Source: JAICXG01 sp036494545
GTDB taxonomy: Bacteria > Verrucomicrobiota > Verrucomicrobiia > Chthoniobacterales > UBA10450
Length of the DNA stretch: 64,000 nucleotides
NCBI GenBank assembly: GCA_036494545.1
Contig: DASXOB010000025.1
Span: 1-64,000 of the forward strand
Reading direction: 5' to 3'
Positions 45,206 to 54,233 of this stretch are shown here, piece after piece; positions within the stretch are counted from its first letter, which is position 1; each line of letters opens with the position of its first letter. A program made the position numbers and the translations under genes. The notes below the pieces were generated by a model. That model did no database searches. It was not told the DNA's origin and was given only the letters and a program-made list of their open reading frames with translations.

Positions 45206-45613
45206 ATGAACACGATCCGTGGAATCAAGCTTCGCTGGCTGCACGAGACCCTGGGCAATGTAACCTACGAACTGACACGACTGCAGTTTACTCAACTCGC
45301 GCCCTATCGCTGGCGACCCGCGATCAATGCGTTCCAGTGCGAAAAGGGCCTGCGCATTTGTGTCGATCTGGCCGGTGTTGAGCGCGCACAAGTTGATCTC
45401 ACCCTGGAGCCGCGTCGCATTATCCTGCGCGGGACACGCGAGGCGCCGGAGCCAGTCGGCGACGAAGAACGCGCCGTGCAAATGATCGCATTCGAAATCG
45501 ATTACGGCCCGTTCGAGCGCGTGGTGGAGTTGCCCGCGGCGGTGGATGTGGAACGGGCACGAGCCGAGCAGCGAAATGGGTTTCTCTGGGTTGAGCTGCC
45601 TTTCGCGAAATGA
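45206..45613 (+). CDS. Hsp20/alpha-crystallin small heat-shock protein
   Basis: 135 residues from ATG 45206 (TTG 45197 is an alternative). The alpha-crystallin domain covers the C-terminal two thirds (LRICVDLAGVERAQVDLTLE, RIILRGTRE, then FERVVELPAAVDVERARAE and GFLWVELP). No C-terminal IxI tail is seen, so it may be a small oligomer. It holds unfolding proteins. Overlaps lon by 4 nt, coupling a holdase to a protease. Confidence 0.88.
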   Translation: MNTIRGIKLRWLHETLGNVTYELTRLQFTQLAPYRWRPAINAFQCEKGLRICVDLAGVERAQVDLTLEPRRIILRGTREAPEPVGDEERAVQMIAFEIDYGPFERVVELPAAVDVERARAEQRNGFLWVELPFAK

Positions 45614-48039
45614 GCGCCGAACCCCTGAGTGCGTTGCAAACTGGCGGCCAAAATCCCGCACCTGCGAGTGGCCCGGCACAAATCGGTGCCGTGGCGGAAA
45701 TTCCGCCGATTCCGACCTCGCTCGCCATTCTGCCGGTACGCGGCTTTGTCGTTTTCCCGCGAACCATCTCGCCGCTGAACGTAGAGCGGCCCGCTTCGAT
45801 TCAGTTGCTCAACGAAACCCTGCCGCAAAACAAAATCATCGGTCTCGTCACGCAGCGCGACGAGGAGAAGGAAGATCCGCAGGTCGCCGATCTCTATCAT
45901 GTCGGAACGGCGGTGATGGTTTTGAAACTGTTGCGGCAGGCAGATGACCGTGTTGTCGTCATCGCGCAAGGCTTGCGGCGATTTGCCATTCGAAAAATTA
46001 CTCAGACTGCACCATATCTTCGCGCCGAGATCGAGACTCTCAATGTTCTCCCGCCGCCGTCGACAAAGGAATTCGAAGCGGAGTTTCGCAACCTGCGCAA
46101 TTCCGCGGCGAGCTTGCTTGAGCTTTCGCCTGACGTTCCGGAGCAAGCGCGCGCCATCGTGCTTGGTCTTGAGGACGCCGAGCAGTTGACAGATTTCCTG
46201 ACGCCTAATCTGAACATCGAAGTCGCGCAGAAGCAGGCGATTCTCGAAGAGGGCGATCTTGAAAAACGGATGCGCACGGTGCAGGCCAGCATTTCGTCGC
46301 AGCTCGAGATCGCACAGATCCAGCAAAAATTGCAGCAGGACGTGCAGTCGCGGTTTACCGACGCGCAACGTCGCGCCTACCTGCGCGAGCAGGTCAAGGC
46401 CATCCAAAAAGAGCTGGGTGAAGGCGACACTGGCGCGGAGGAGCAGCTTGTGCAGCTGCGTCAAAAACTGGAAGAAGCGAAGCCGCCGCCAGCGGTGATG
46501 GAACAAGCCGAGCGCGAGTTGCGCCGGCTCGATTATTTGCCGCAGGCTAGCCCGGATTATTCCGTCATCGTCACCTACATCGAAACGATTGCAGAGCTGC
46601 CATGGTCGAAGGTGAGCGAAGACAATCTCGACCTCGATAAGGCGCAGGAGATTCTCGATCGCGACCATTACGACCTGGAGAAAGTGAAACGTCGGCTGAT
46701 CGAATACCTCGCGGTGCGAAAACTGAACCCGCAGGGGCACGGGCCGATCCTTTGTTTTCTGGGGCCGCCCGGGGTCGGCAAGACAAGTCTCGGCCAATCG
46801 ATCGCCGATGCTTTGGGAAGGAAGTTCGTTAGGCTAAGCCTTGGTGGGATTCGCGATGAAGCGGAAATCCGAGGTCATCGTCGCACTTACATCGGCTCCA
46901 TGCCGGGTCGGATCATTCAGGAATTGCGCCGTGCAGGGACGCGTAACCCCGTCATGATGCTAGACGAGATCGATAAACTTGGTACTGATTTTCGCGGCGA
47001 TCCAGCGAGCGCGCTGCTCGAGGTGTTGGACCCGCGGCAAAACTTCTCCTTTGTCGATCGCTATCTCGATGTGCCTTTCGATCTTTCGCAGGTCATCTTC
47101 ATCGCAACCGCAAACTACATCGAAGGCGTGCCCGAACCGATGCGCGACCGAATGGAGCTGATTACGCTCGCCGGCTACACGGCGCGGGAAAAGCTCGAAA
47201 TCGCACGACGTTATCTCGTTAGGCGACAGCTGGAGGAGAACGGCCTTAAGCCAGAGCAATGCGAGTGGCAGGAGGAGGCACTTGTTAAGGTGATCGATCA
47301 ATACACCCACGAAGCCGGCGTGCGCGAGTTGGAACGGCAGATCGGGGCGGTGATTCGCGGCGTAGCGGCGCAAGTGGCGCGCGGTAAGAGCGATCATGTG
47401 ACGGTCACGCCCGAGCTGGTCGGCGAGATGCTGGGACCGGTGCGCTACATCCACGACACAAAGCTGACCGCCAACAAACCCGGGATTGTGACCGGACTCG
47501 CCTATACGCCGGTAGGCGGCGAAGTATTGCACATCGAAGCGACGCGGTTTCCCGGGAAAGGCAACATTACGCTCACTGGACAAATCGGAAACGTAATGAA
47601 GGAGTCGATGCAGGCGGCGCTCAGTCTTGTACGGAGTCGTGACGGACATATACCAGTTAAAGCCGAAGATTTTCGCGACATGGATATCCACGTCCACGTG
47701 CCGGCAGGCGCCGTCCCGAAAGATGGACCATCAGCCGGCGTCGCAATGTTCACAGCGCTCGCCTCACTCTTCACGAATACGCCGGTGCGTTCCGAGGTCG
47801 CGATGACGGGCGAGATCACCTTGCGCGGATTAGTCCTGCCAATCGGTGGTCTGAAAGAGAAAAGCCTGGCCGCAATGCGCGCCGGCATCACAACAGTGAT
47901 CATTCCGAAAGGAAACGAGAAAGATCTGGTCGACATTCCGGAGGAGGCAAAAGAGAGGATCCAATTCGTTCCGGTGGAAACAGTCGATGAGGTTTTGAAA
48001 ACGGCGTTGGAGCAGCCGCCGTCGCCTTTCGAGGGCTAA
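45610..48039 (+). CDS. lon: ATP-dependent protease Lon
   Basis: 809 residues: N-terminal substrate domain (about 40-230), coiled coil, AAA+ domain with Walker A GPPGVGKT near 387, then the protease domain with catalytic Ser708 in GPSAGVAMF and the Lys in GGLKEKSLAA. It degrades misfolded and regulatory proteins in the cytosol. The start overlaps the hsp20 stop. Two exact 9-mers (46826, 47216), both read Val-Arg. Confidence 0.97.
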   Translation: MSAEPLSALQTGGQNPAPASGPAQIGAVAEIPPIPTSLAILPVRGFVVFPRTISPLNVERPASIQLLNETLPQNKIIGLVTQRDEEKEDPQVADLYHVGTAVMVLKLLRQADDRVVVIAQGLRRFAIRKITQTAPYLRAEIETLNVLPPPSTKEFEAEFRNLRNSAASLLELSPDVPEQARAIVLGLEDAEQLTDFLTPNLNIEVAQKQAILEEGDLEKRMRTVQASISSQLEIAQIQQKLQQDVQSRFTDAQRRAYLREQVKAIQKELGEGDTGAEEQLVQLRQKLEEAKPPPAVMEQAERELRRLDYLPQASPDYSVIVTYIETIAELPWSKVSEDNLDLDKAQEILDRDHYDLEKVKRRLIEYLAVRKLNPQGHGPILCFLGPPGVGKTSLGQSIADALGRKFVRLSLGGIRDEAEIRGHRRTYIGSMPGRIIQELRRAGTRNPVMMLDEIDKLGTDFRGDPASALLEVLDPRQNFSFVDRYLDVPFDLSQVIFIATANYIEGVPEPMRDRMELITLAGYTAREKLEIARRYLVRRQLEENGLKPEQCEWQEEALVKVIDQYTHEAGVRELERQIGAVIRGVAAQVARGKSDHVTVTPELVGEMLGPVRYIHDTKLTANKPGIVTGLAYTPVGGEVLHIEATRFPGKGNITLTGQIGNVMKESMQAALSLVRSRDGHIPVKAEDFRDMDIHVHVPAGAVPKDGPSAGVAMFTALASLFTNTPVRSEVAMTGEITLRGLVLPIGGLKEKSLAAMRAGITTVIIPKGNEKDLVDIPEEAKERIQFVPVETVDEVLKTALEQPPSPFEG

Positions 48040-48101
48040 CGTTCGCGGGCACGCTAAACGAAAGCGTTGCTTCTGAGCGCCACCCTTCTGGCCAGCAAAA
48101 C

Positions 48102-48135
48102 GACTGGCGATTATCGTGAAAAGCAATCGCCAGTC
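48102..48135. repeat. Perfect 11-bp inverted repeat just before dinB
   Basis: GACTGGCGATT (48102-48112) and its exact complement (48125-48135) with a 12-nt loop. It ends 8 nt before the dinB ATG, so the stem would cover the ribosome-binding region. No T-run follows on the plus strand; a short TTTT follows on the minus strand. Could be a lon terminator or a translation-control hairpin. Confidence 0.75.
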
Positions 48136-48143
48136 TCGAATCA

Positions 48144-49202
48144 ATGAGCTCCGCACCAGCGCGCGCCATCATCCATCTGGATATGGATTGTTTTTACGCC
48201 GCGATCGAAGTGCGCGATCGGCCGGAGTTGCGCGGCAAACCGGTCGGCGTCGGTGGCGCGCGTGACCGGCGCGGCGTGCTCACAACGTGCAATTATGAGG
48301 CGCGGAAGTTCGGCGTCCGCTCTGCCATGCCGACGTTCATGGCGCTGCAACGTTGTCCCAAATTAATTGTCCTTCCGACGCGATTCGATGTTTATCGGCG
48401 CGAATCGGCCATCATTCGCGGCATCCTTCATCGTTTCACCGATCTGGTCGAACCGCTCTCACTCGACGAAGCGTATCTCGACGTGACCGCGCATGCCGGC
48501 GCGCCGGGCGCACTCGCGCAGGTCATTCGCAATCTCATCTTCCGCAAAACCCGCCTGACGGCCTCGGCCGGAATTGGACCCAACAAGCTCGTGGCCAAGA
48601 TCGCGAGCGATCTGAAAAAGCCTAACGGCCAGGTCGAAGTCCTGCCTAACGACGTCGGGGAATTCATGTCCGCGCTGCCCGTTCGCAGGATCTGGGGCAT
48701 CGGCGCAGTCACGGAACAAAAGTTGCAGCAACGGGGCATCACCACCTGCGGCGAACTGCAGCGTTACTCGCGTCTCGAATTGCAAAACATTTTCGGCAAA
48801 TTTGGCGGCGAGCTTTACCATCTTTGCCGCGGAATCGACGAACGGCTGGTCGAACCGCATCGCGAGCGCAAATCCCTCAGCACCGAGCAGACGTTTCCGA
48901 TCAATCTTGAAACCCTCCAGGGATGCGAAGAAAAGCTGGAGGAGCTTTACGCAGAGTTGATGGCTGATCTCGCGCAAAAGGAAACGACGCGGACAGTGAC
49001 GAAGATTTTCGTGAAGCTGAAGTTCGCTGATTTCACGCGCACGACGGTTGAGCGGGCGGGGCCTTCGCCGTCGTTAGGCGAATATCGCAACCTGCTCGTG
49101 GAAGCGTTCGCTCGCACCGGGAAAAGCGTGCGGCTGATGGGCCTCGGCGTTCGTTTCGCAGAGCTCGCGCCGCCTGATGCGCTGCAACTTGGTCTTTTGT
49201 AG
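48144..49202 (+). CDS. dinB: DNA polymerase IV (Y family)
   Basis: 352 residues. Catalytic carboxylates in HLDMDCFYAAIE (Asp13, Asp15) and SLDEAYLDV; the steric-gate region FYAA and the helix-hairpin-helix GIGPNKLVAKIASD are present. The end LQLGLL is a beta-clamp-binding motif. It performs translesion synthesis. A LexA box was not recognised upstream. Two exact 9-mers (48644 Pro-Asn-Asp, 49071 Ser-Leu-Gly). Confidence 0.96.
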   Translation: MSSAPARAIIHLDMDCFYAAIEVRDRPELRGKPVGVGGARDRRGVLTTCNYEARKFGVRSAMPTFMALQRCPKLIVLPTRFDVYRRESAIIRGILHRFTDLVEPLSLDEAYLDVTAHAGAPGALAQVIRNLIFRKTRLTASAGIGPNKLVAKIASDLKKPNGQVEVLPNDVGEFMSALPVRRIWGIGAVTEQKLQQRGITTCGELQRYSRLELQNIFGKFGGELYHLCRGIDERLVEPHRERKSLSTEQTFPINLETLQGCEEKLEELYAELMADLAQKETTRTVTKIFVKLKFADFTRTTVERAGPSPSLGEYRNLLVEAFARTGKSVRLMGLGVRFAELAPPDALQLGLL

Positions 49203-49265
49203 ACGAGTCTGAATATCTTTCCTAACCAAGCTGCCAACGGCGAAGCCAGTCGAGCCTGATCGCGC

Positions 49266-51296
49266 TCACCTTGGGGCGAGCGATTGCACGAACTGTTGGA
49301 AGCGCGGGTCGCCGCGCAGCGGATCCCAGGCGGGATCGACTCGCAAATATCCATAGGTCAAATAGCCGGGTTGTTTCATCATTTCGCGCAAGACCGCCAA
49401 GGCTTGATCAGGCTCGCGAGTCCAGGTGTAAACCTGCGCCAGACCTTGCAAGACGAGCGCGCCGTCATAAGCATCGCGACTCACCGGCATCCACTCAACC
49501 GCGCGACGGGCTTCCGCGATTGCCTGCTCTTTTTCCCCCAGACCAGCGTCGACCTGGGCAAGGACCGCGAGGGTGCGGGAGTCGTTAGGCTTTATGGTTA
49601 GGCGTTGGGTAAAGAAGATACGCGCCTGGCCGAAAGCCCTTTGCGCCCTGGCTGCATCTCCCGCCGCGCGTGCGATAATTGCTTCATACCAAACCCGCGG
49701 ATAATAAAAACTGAAATCGACCTCCTGGAACGTCTGTCGTGGCGAAGCGGCCAGCTCGTTGCGGGCGCGCTCGTAGTTGTGGTCGATCATTGCCAGCATG
49801 ACTCGTCCCGGCGTTTCGCCTCCGCCAATGTCAAGGTCGGGCGGCGCTTGTGCGAGCGCCTGGCGCAGAACGCTCACCTCCCCCGTCTGAGCAAAACGAA
49901 TCAGTTCGCGCCGGTAATGAACAATCGGCAGATCGAGCCCTGCCGCGATGGTGCGGGAAAACACAGCGATCGCTTCATCGAATCGCCGCAGGAGCACGTA
50001 AGTGTCAGAGAGGAGATTGAGGGCATTGATGTTGCGCGGGTCGAGTTCCACTGCTCGCCGGAAGTCGCGTTCTGCGTCCGCCCAACGCGCCTGACGCCGC
50101 GCGATATAACCGGAGAGAGACAGAAATGTCGTGCTGTTAGGCAGGCCCGCTTTAGCGAGAGCCAGCTCATCATTTGCTCGTTCGAAATCGTGGCGACAAC
50201 GAAAATAAAAATCGGCCATCGCCAGATGCGCTTCAGCAGATTGGGGGGCGAGACGCAGTGCCGTTTGCGCCGCGACTAATGAGCGTGTCGCGCGATCAGG
50301 CGTCGGATCGAGATCGAGAAAATAGAGAAGCGCGTGGGCGCGCGCGGCGGTCGCGTAGGCAAGGACAAAATCCGGATCACGAGCAGTCGCGCGGTCGAGC
50401 AACTCGATTGCGTTGACAAACGATTGCTTCGGATCGGAAGCGTTCAGGTAACTCTCAACGAGCACCCTGGCCTGTGTATAAAGGTCGAAAGCCGCGAGAT
50501 CCTGTGTCGGCCGCTCTTCGATGCGCGCCTTTTCCTGCGGCGAAATTGTAGCCTGCAATTGGCTCACGATGCTCTGTGCAATCTCGCTCTGGATTGCGAA
50601 GACATCGGAAAGATCGCGATCGTATGTTTCGGCCCAGAGCTGTTCGTTAGTCCTGGCATCGACCAGTTGGGCGTTGATGCGCAGCTTCTTTCCCTCGCGC
50701 TGCACAGAGCCTTGCAGAAGATAGGCGACACCGAGCTGCTGGCCGATCTGGTGCAGATTGCGTTCGAGGCCGCTTTTATATTGCTCAACGCTGGTCTGAC
50801 TGATGACCTTTAAGTCGGCCACTTTGGCGAGGTCGGTCAGGATTTGGTCTTGGACGCCATCGGTGAAAAAGGCGTTTTCTTTTTCCGTGCTGCGGTTTTC
50901 GAAAGGAAGAACCGCAATGCTTTTTTCGGAAGGCGTTCTCGCCAGGCTATCGCGCCAGGGATGCCAAAACCAATAGGCACAGAGCGCAATGGCCGCAATC
51001 AAGGTACCAGAAAGAGCGAGGGCCAAAATGGAACGGCGACCAGAGATATGCAGGCCGGCGGCGGGCGGCGTACGTTCGATGCCGGAACCAGTAACGTCGA
51101 ACGCCCAGGCCAGAACAAGCGCGAGCGGAAATCCCAGCGCAATGAAGACGACGAAGAGTTGCTGTACCCATTCGGCGGCGTGAAAGATCGGCAGAATCGT
51201 TCCGCCGATTTGGACAAGACCGGACGCGATCACGCCGTAGGCAATCGCGACGCGATAGACTCGACGATCTTTCAGTTCGCGGAAGAAGCTGCGCAT
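49266..51296 (-). CDS. Membrane protein with TolB-like and TPR domains
   Basis: 676 residues from ATG 51296 (51326 is also in frame). Membrane helices at about 10-70 and 90-115, then a TolB/FlgO-like domain (SIAVLPFENRS, DGVQDQILTDLAKV, YLLQGSVQREGKKLRIN, WAETYDRDL) and at least six TPR units to the C-terminus. This architecture is common in adenylate-cyclase-like and serine-kinase-linked proteins, but no cyclase or kinase domain is attached. Function unknown; probably a protein-protein scaffold at the membrane. 9-mer at 49582 read Pro-Asn-Asp. Confidence 0.85.
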   Translation of the reverse strand: MRSFFRELKDRRVYRVAIAYGVIASGLVQIGGTILPIFHAAEWVQQLFVVFIALGFPLALVLAWAFDVTGSGIERTPPAAGLHISGRRSILALALSGTLIAAIALCAYWFWHPWRDSLARTPSEKSIAVLPFENRSTEKENAFFTDGVQDQILTDLAKVADLKVISQTSVEQYKSGLERNLHQIGQQLGVAYLLQGSVQREGKKLRINAQLVDARTNEQLWAETYDRDLSDVFAIQSEIAQSIVSQLQATISPQEKARIEERPTQDLAAFDLYTQARVLVESYLNASDPKQSFVNAIELLDRATARDPDFVLAYATAARAHALLYFLDLDPTPDRATRSLVAAQTALRLAPQSAEAHLAMADFYFRCRHDFERANDELALAKAGLPNSTTFLSLSGYIARRQARWADAERDFRRAVELDPRNINALNLLSDTYVLLRRFDEAIAVFSRTIAAGLDLPIVHYRRELIRFAQTGEVSVLRQALAQAPPDLDIGGGETPGRVMLAMIDHNYERARNELAASPRQTFQEVDFSFYYPRVWYEAIIARAAGDAARAQRAFGQARIFFTQRLTIKPNDSRTLAVLAQVDAGLGEKEQAIAEARRAVEWMPVSRDAYDGALVLQGLAQVYTWTREPDQALAVLREMMKQPGYLTYGYLRVDPAWDPLRGDPRFQQFVQSLAPR

Positions 51297-51417
51297 TCGC
51301 CGCAGTATATCAGCGAACGAACGCATCGGAGGGCAAGGCGCTGTCGCGGACTATGTGGTGATGGACGATTCCAGATCCGCGAAGCGATGACAGAATATCG
51401 GATCTCCAGCAACGCGG

Positions 51418-53124
51418 TTACTTCGGACTGAGTTCGCCACTGTCATAGACGATTTCGCCATCGATCACGGTGGCGAGGCAATGTGTGTGCAAAATAGCGG
51501 GCTCATCGATTTTCATGATGTCCTCGGAAAGGACAGTCAGGTCGGCCAGCTTCCCGAGTTCGATTGAACCTTTTTCCTTTTCTTCGAAGGCGGCATAGGC
51601 GGGCGATTGCGTCAGCATCTTGAGCGCTTGATCGCGCGTGACCGCTTCTTCCGGATGCCAGCCGGGACCGCTGAAGCCGTTGATACTTTTGCGCGCGACC
51701 GCAGCATAGAATTCGATCAATGGATTCCCCTCCTCCACCGGCGCGTCAGACCCGGCTGCGATCACCGCTCCGCTCTTAAGTAAACTTTCCCAGGCATAGC
51801 AGCCAGCCAGTCGTTCCATGCCGAGCCGGCGCGGCGCGAAGAACAAATCGCTGATCGCATGTGACGGCTGCATCGAAGCGATTACGCCCAGGCTCGCAAA
51901 ACGCGGAAGATCGTCAGGAGTAAGAATCTGGGCGTGTTCGACCCGCCAGCGAGGCTGGGCGATCTGACGCTCGTTAGACGGAACGGCTTTGAACGCTTCC
52001 TCATAGAGATCTAGAATTTCATGATTGGCACGGTCGCCGATGGCATGCGTCTCTACTTGAATGCCGCGCCGCAATGCTTCCTGGAACATCGGACGCAGAT
52101 CAGATTCTTTTTGGGTGAGAAAGCCGGAAGTGTCGGGAGCGTCAGAATAGGGTTTCAGGAGGGCGGCGCTGCGCGAGCCTAACGAGCCGTCGAAAATCAC
52201 CTTTATCGTGCGGGTGGTAAAATGATGTTCGTCCTCATTCAGAAACCGGCCGTTCTTCAGCAGCCATTGCGCCGGCGCGCCCGGACCCCACACGGCATTG
52301 TAAATACGCAGCTTCACTTTTCCTGCGGCACAAACCTTCCGCATCATTTCCATCTCGAGGAGTGAGCTGCCGGGGTTCTGAATTTCACACAGGCCTAACG
52401 AAAGAGTTCGCTGCACCCCGAGAGCAAAAGCGCGTTCCATTTCTTCAGGTGTCGGCGGCGGAATATGCTTCCCGACCAGATCCATCGCGTTATCGAGCAA
52501 CATCCCGGTCGCTTCGCCGCTTTTTCTGTCGCGCACGATTTTGCCGCCGAACGGATTGTTTGTCTTGAGATCGATGCCCGCCAAACGCAGCGCCGCACTG
52601 TTGGCAACTGCGCCGTGACCATCCGCCCGCTCCAGAAAAACGGGATTGTTAGGCGCGATCTTGTCCAACTCTGCCCGAGTCGGAAATGTCGGCGGTTGCC
52701 AGAAAGTTTCGATCCAGCCGCGCCCGGTTACCCATTTGTCTGGCGCGGTGTGTGTCACGCGCTCCTTTACTTTATCGAGAAACGCCTGTCGGCTCTGGAT
52801 GCCTTGGAGATTTAATCGGATGAGTCGTTCGCCAACACCCAGAATGTGATAGTGCGAATCCGTCAGGCCGGGTAAAACGGTGGCACCTTTCAGGTCAATT
52901 GTTCGCGCCGCGTCTCCTGAAAATTTCTTCGCTTCTGTATTCGAGCCGACAAAGACAATCCGCTTTCCCTTCATCACGACCGCTTCGGCGTGCGGCGCCG
53001 ACTCGTTCATGGTGTAGATGCTGCCGTTAATCAAAAGCAGCTCAGCAGAATTGTCGGGTTCACCTAGCGAGGCCTGTCTCAAGGATACAAACAGGACCAG
53101 GCAGAGAAGCCGCAGGTTCTGCAT
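51418..53124 (-). CDS. Exported amidohydrolase (YtcJ-like)
   Basis: 568 residues from ATG 53124, which gives the signal peptide LRLLCLVLFVSLRQASLG. The amidohydrolase_3 pattern is complete: GATVLPGLTDSHYHILG (metal-binding His-x-His), the mid-protein VETHAIGDRAN His, and the C-terminal GSDAPVEEGNPL Asp. Members hydrolyse amides or N-formyl compounds; substrate unknown. Its N-terminus is immediately downstream of the small gene at 53135. Two exact 9-mers (52177, 52393), both Ser-Leu-Gly. Confidence 0.9.
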   Translation of the reverse strand: MQNLRLLCLVLFVSLRQASLGEPDNSAELLLINGSIYTMNESAPHAEAVVMKGKRIVFVGSNTEAKKFSGDAARTIDLKGATVLPGLTDSHYHILGVGERLIRLNLQGIQSRQAFLDKVKERVTHTAPDKWVTGRGWIETFWQPPTFPTRAELDKIAPNNPVFLERADGHGAVANSAALRLAGIDLKTNNPFGGKIVRDRKSGEATGMLLDNAMDLVGKHIPPPTPEEMERAFALGVQRTLSLGLCEIQNPGSSLLEMEMMRKVCAAGKVKLRIYNAVWGPGAPAQWLLKNGRFLNEDEHHFTTRTIKVIFDGSLGSRSAALLKPYSDAPDTSGFLTQKESDLRPMFQEALRRGIQVETHAIGDRANHEILDLYEEAFKAVPSNERQIAQPRWRVEHAQILTPDDLPRFASLGVIASMQPSHAISDLFFAPRRLGMERLAGCYAWESLLKSGAVIAAGSDAPVEEGNPLIEFYAAVARKSINGFSGPGWHPEEAVTRDQALKMLTQSPAYAAFEEKEKGSIELGKLADLTVLSEDIMKIDEPAILHTHCLATVIDGEIVYDSGELSPK

Positions 53125-53134
53125 GGCTCGCGGG

Positions 53135-53371
53135 TCAGGAGTTTTTGTGACGACGGCGTGCGCCAATTAGCAGTGAGGCACGCTCGATCAGGAGCGAGTT
53201 CAAATGATGGGGACGCTCCTGAGCATCGACTACAACGACGAAAGAGCCTTTCGGGAAGACGAGGACAAAATCCGGATGCGGCACCTTGAATCGTTGACCG
53301 CTGGCTGTCTGGATTTCGTAAGGAACAAAGGGAACGGCGCGATTACATTCGCGGATGGAGGCGATGACCAT
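53135..53371 (-). CDS. Small conserved-looking protein, unknown function
   Basis: 78 residues from ATG 53371. The segment PFVPYEIQTASGQRFKVPHP followed by DFVLVFPKGSFVVVVD forms alternating strands, then DAQERPHHLNSLLIERASLL a helix. I recognise the pattern as a small family of unknown function, without a name. Last bases are 10 nt before the amidohydrolase start, so they are co-transcribed. Confidence 0.7.
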   Translation of the reverse strand: MVIASIRECNRAVPFVPYEIQTASGQRFKVPHPDFVLVFPKGSFVVVVDAQERPHHLNSLLIERASLLIGARRRHKNS

Positions 53372-53418
53372 AAAAAACGGATAACGCTTTCCGATGACAG
53401 CGGCAAGCCGGCAGAAGA

Positions 53419-54183
53419 CTAGCCTTCGCTCCAATTCGGCAACCGCTTTTCGAGAAAGGCAGCAATGCCTTCCTTCGCTTCAACCGATTCGCGAGCTTCC
53501 ATGTGATGACGCAGTGCTGCCTCGATGTCTTTTTTTACCGGAGAAGACCAGAGTTCCTCGATCAATTCCTTTGTACTGGCGAGCGCGCCCGGCGCATTTT
53601 GCAGGATAGATGCGGCGATTTTCTGTGTTTCGTTCTCCAGTTCGGTAGGCGGAACAACCCGGTTGACGAGACCAATCTCACGCGCGCGCTCCGCGCCGAT
53701 GAGGTCACCTGTGAAAAGCAGCTCACGGATGTCCCGCTCGCGTACTTGCCTTCGGAGAAAGGTCATGACCAGACCGGCCACGAGTCCGCGCCGTGCTTCC
53801 GGGTATCCGATCTTGGTCCGCTCGGCCGCGACGACAAAATCGCAGGCCGACATGAGCCCGGCGCCTCCCGCCACGGCCGCGCCATGAATCTGTGCGATCG
53901 TGATCAGCCGCGTCTGACTGATTGCGAGCAGCGTCTTCGCCACCGTCTCGGCTGAGTAGTGCGCTTTTTCGACCACGGTTGTTTCCTGCAAATCCAGGCC
54001 GGCACAAAATGCCTTACCGGCGCCGCGCAGAATCAGGATGCGCGTTGCGGGAGCGGTGCCTGCCTGCTCGACGGCTGCCGTGAGCTCTTCGAGGAGCTCA
54101 ATTGTTAGGGCGTTGCGACGCTCGGGACGATTCAGGGTCAGTGTCGTGATGCGGTCTTTTGTTTCGATAAGAACGTTAGGCAT
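53419..54183 (-). CDS. Enoyl-CoA hydratase/isomerase (likely methylglutaconyl-CoA hydratase)
   Basis: 254 residues from ATG 54183; the in-frame upstream part does not fit. Crotonase fold with oxyanion-hole segments AFCAGLDLQE and IHGAAVAGGAGLMSACD, and Glu in EARRGLVAG. In context with HMG-CoA lyase and an acyl-CoA carboxylase beta subunit, hydration of 3-methylglutaconyl-CoA in leucine degradation is the likely job, though the family is broad. The first codons overlap an 8/9 variant of the 9-mer. Confidence 0.85.
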   Translation of the reverse strand: MPNVLIETKDRITTLTLNRPERRNALTIELLEELTAAVEQAGTAPATRILILRGAGKAFCAGLDLQETTVVEKAHYSAETVAKTLLAISQTRLITIAQIHGAAVAGGAGLMSACDFVVAAERTKIGYPEARRGLVAGLVMTFLRRQVRERDIRELLFTGDLIGAERAREIGLVNRVVPPTELENETQKIAASILQNAPGALASTKELIEELWSSPVKKDIEAALRHHMEARESVEAKEGIAAFLEKRLPNWSEG

Positions 54184-54233
54184 AGTCGCGAATTCGAATT
54201 GGTCGAAGATCGGCGATACGCTAGCCATCCGCC

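Noticed and set aside
45071..46797. Reverse ORFs of 202 and 431 codons opposite hsp20 and lon
   Set aside because: Lon and Hsp20 motifs are complete on the plus strand.
48040..48143. LexA box upstream of dinB
   Set aside because: The only strong symmetry is the 11-bp hairpin; it does not match known SOS box patterns.
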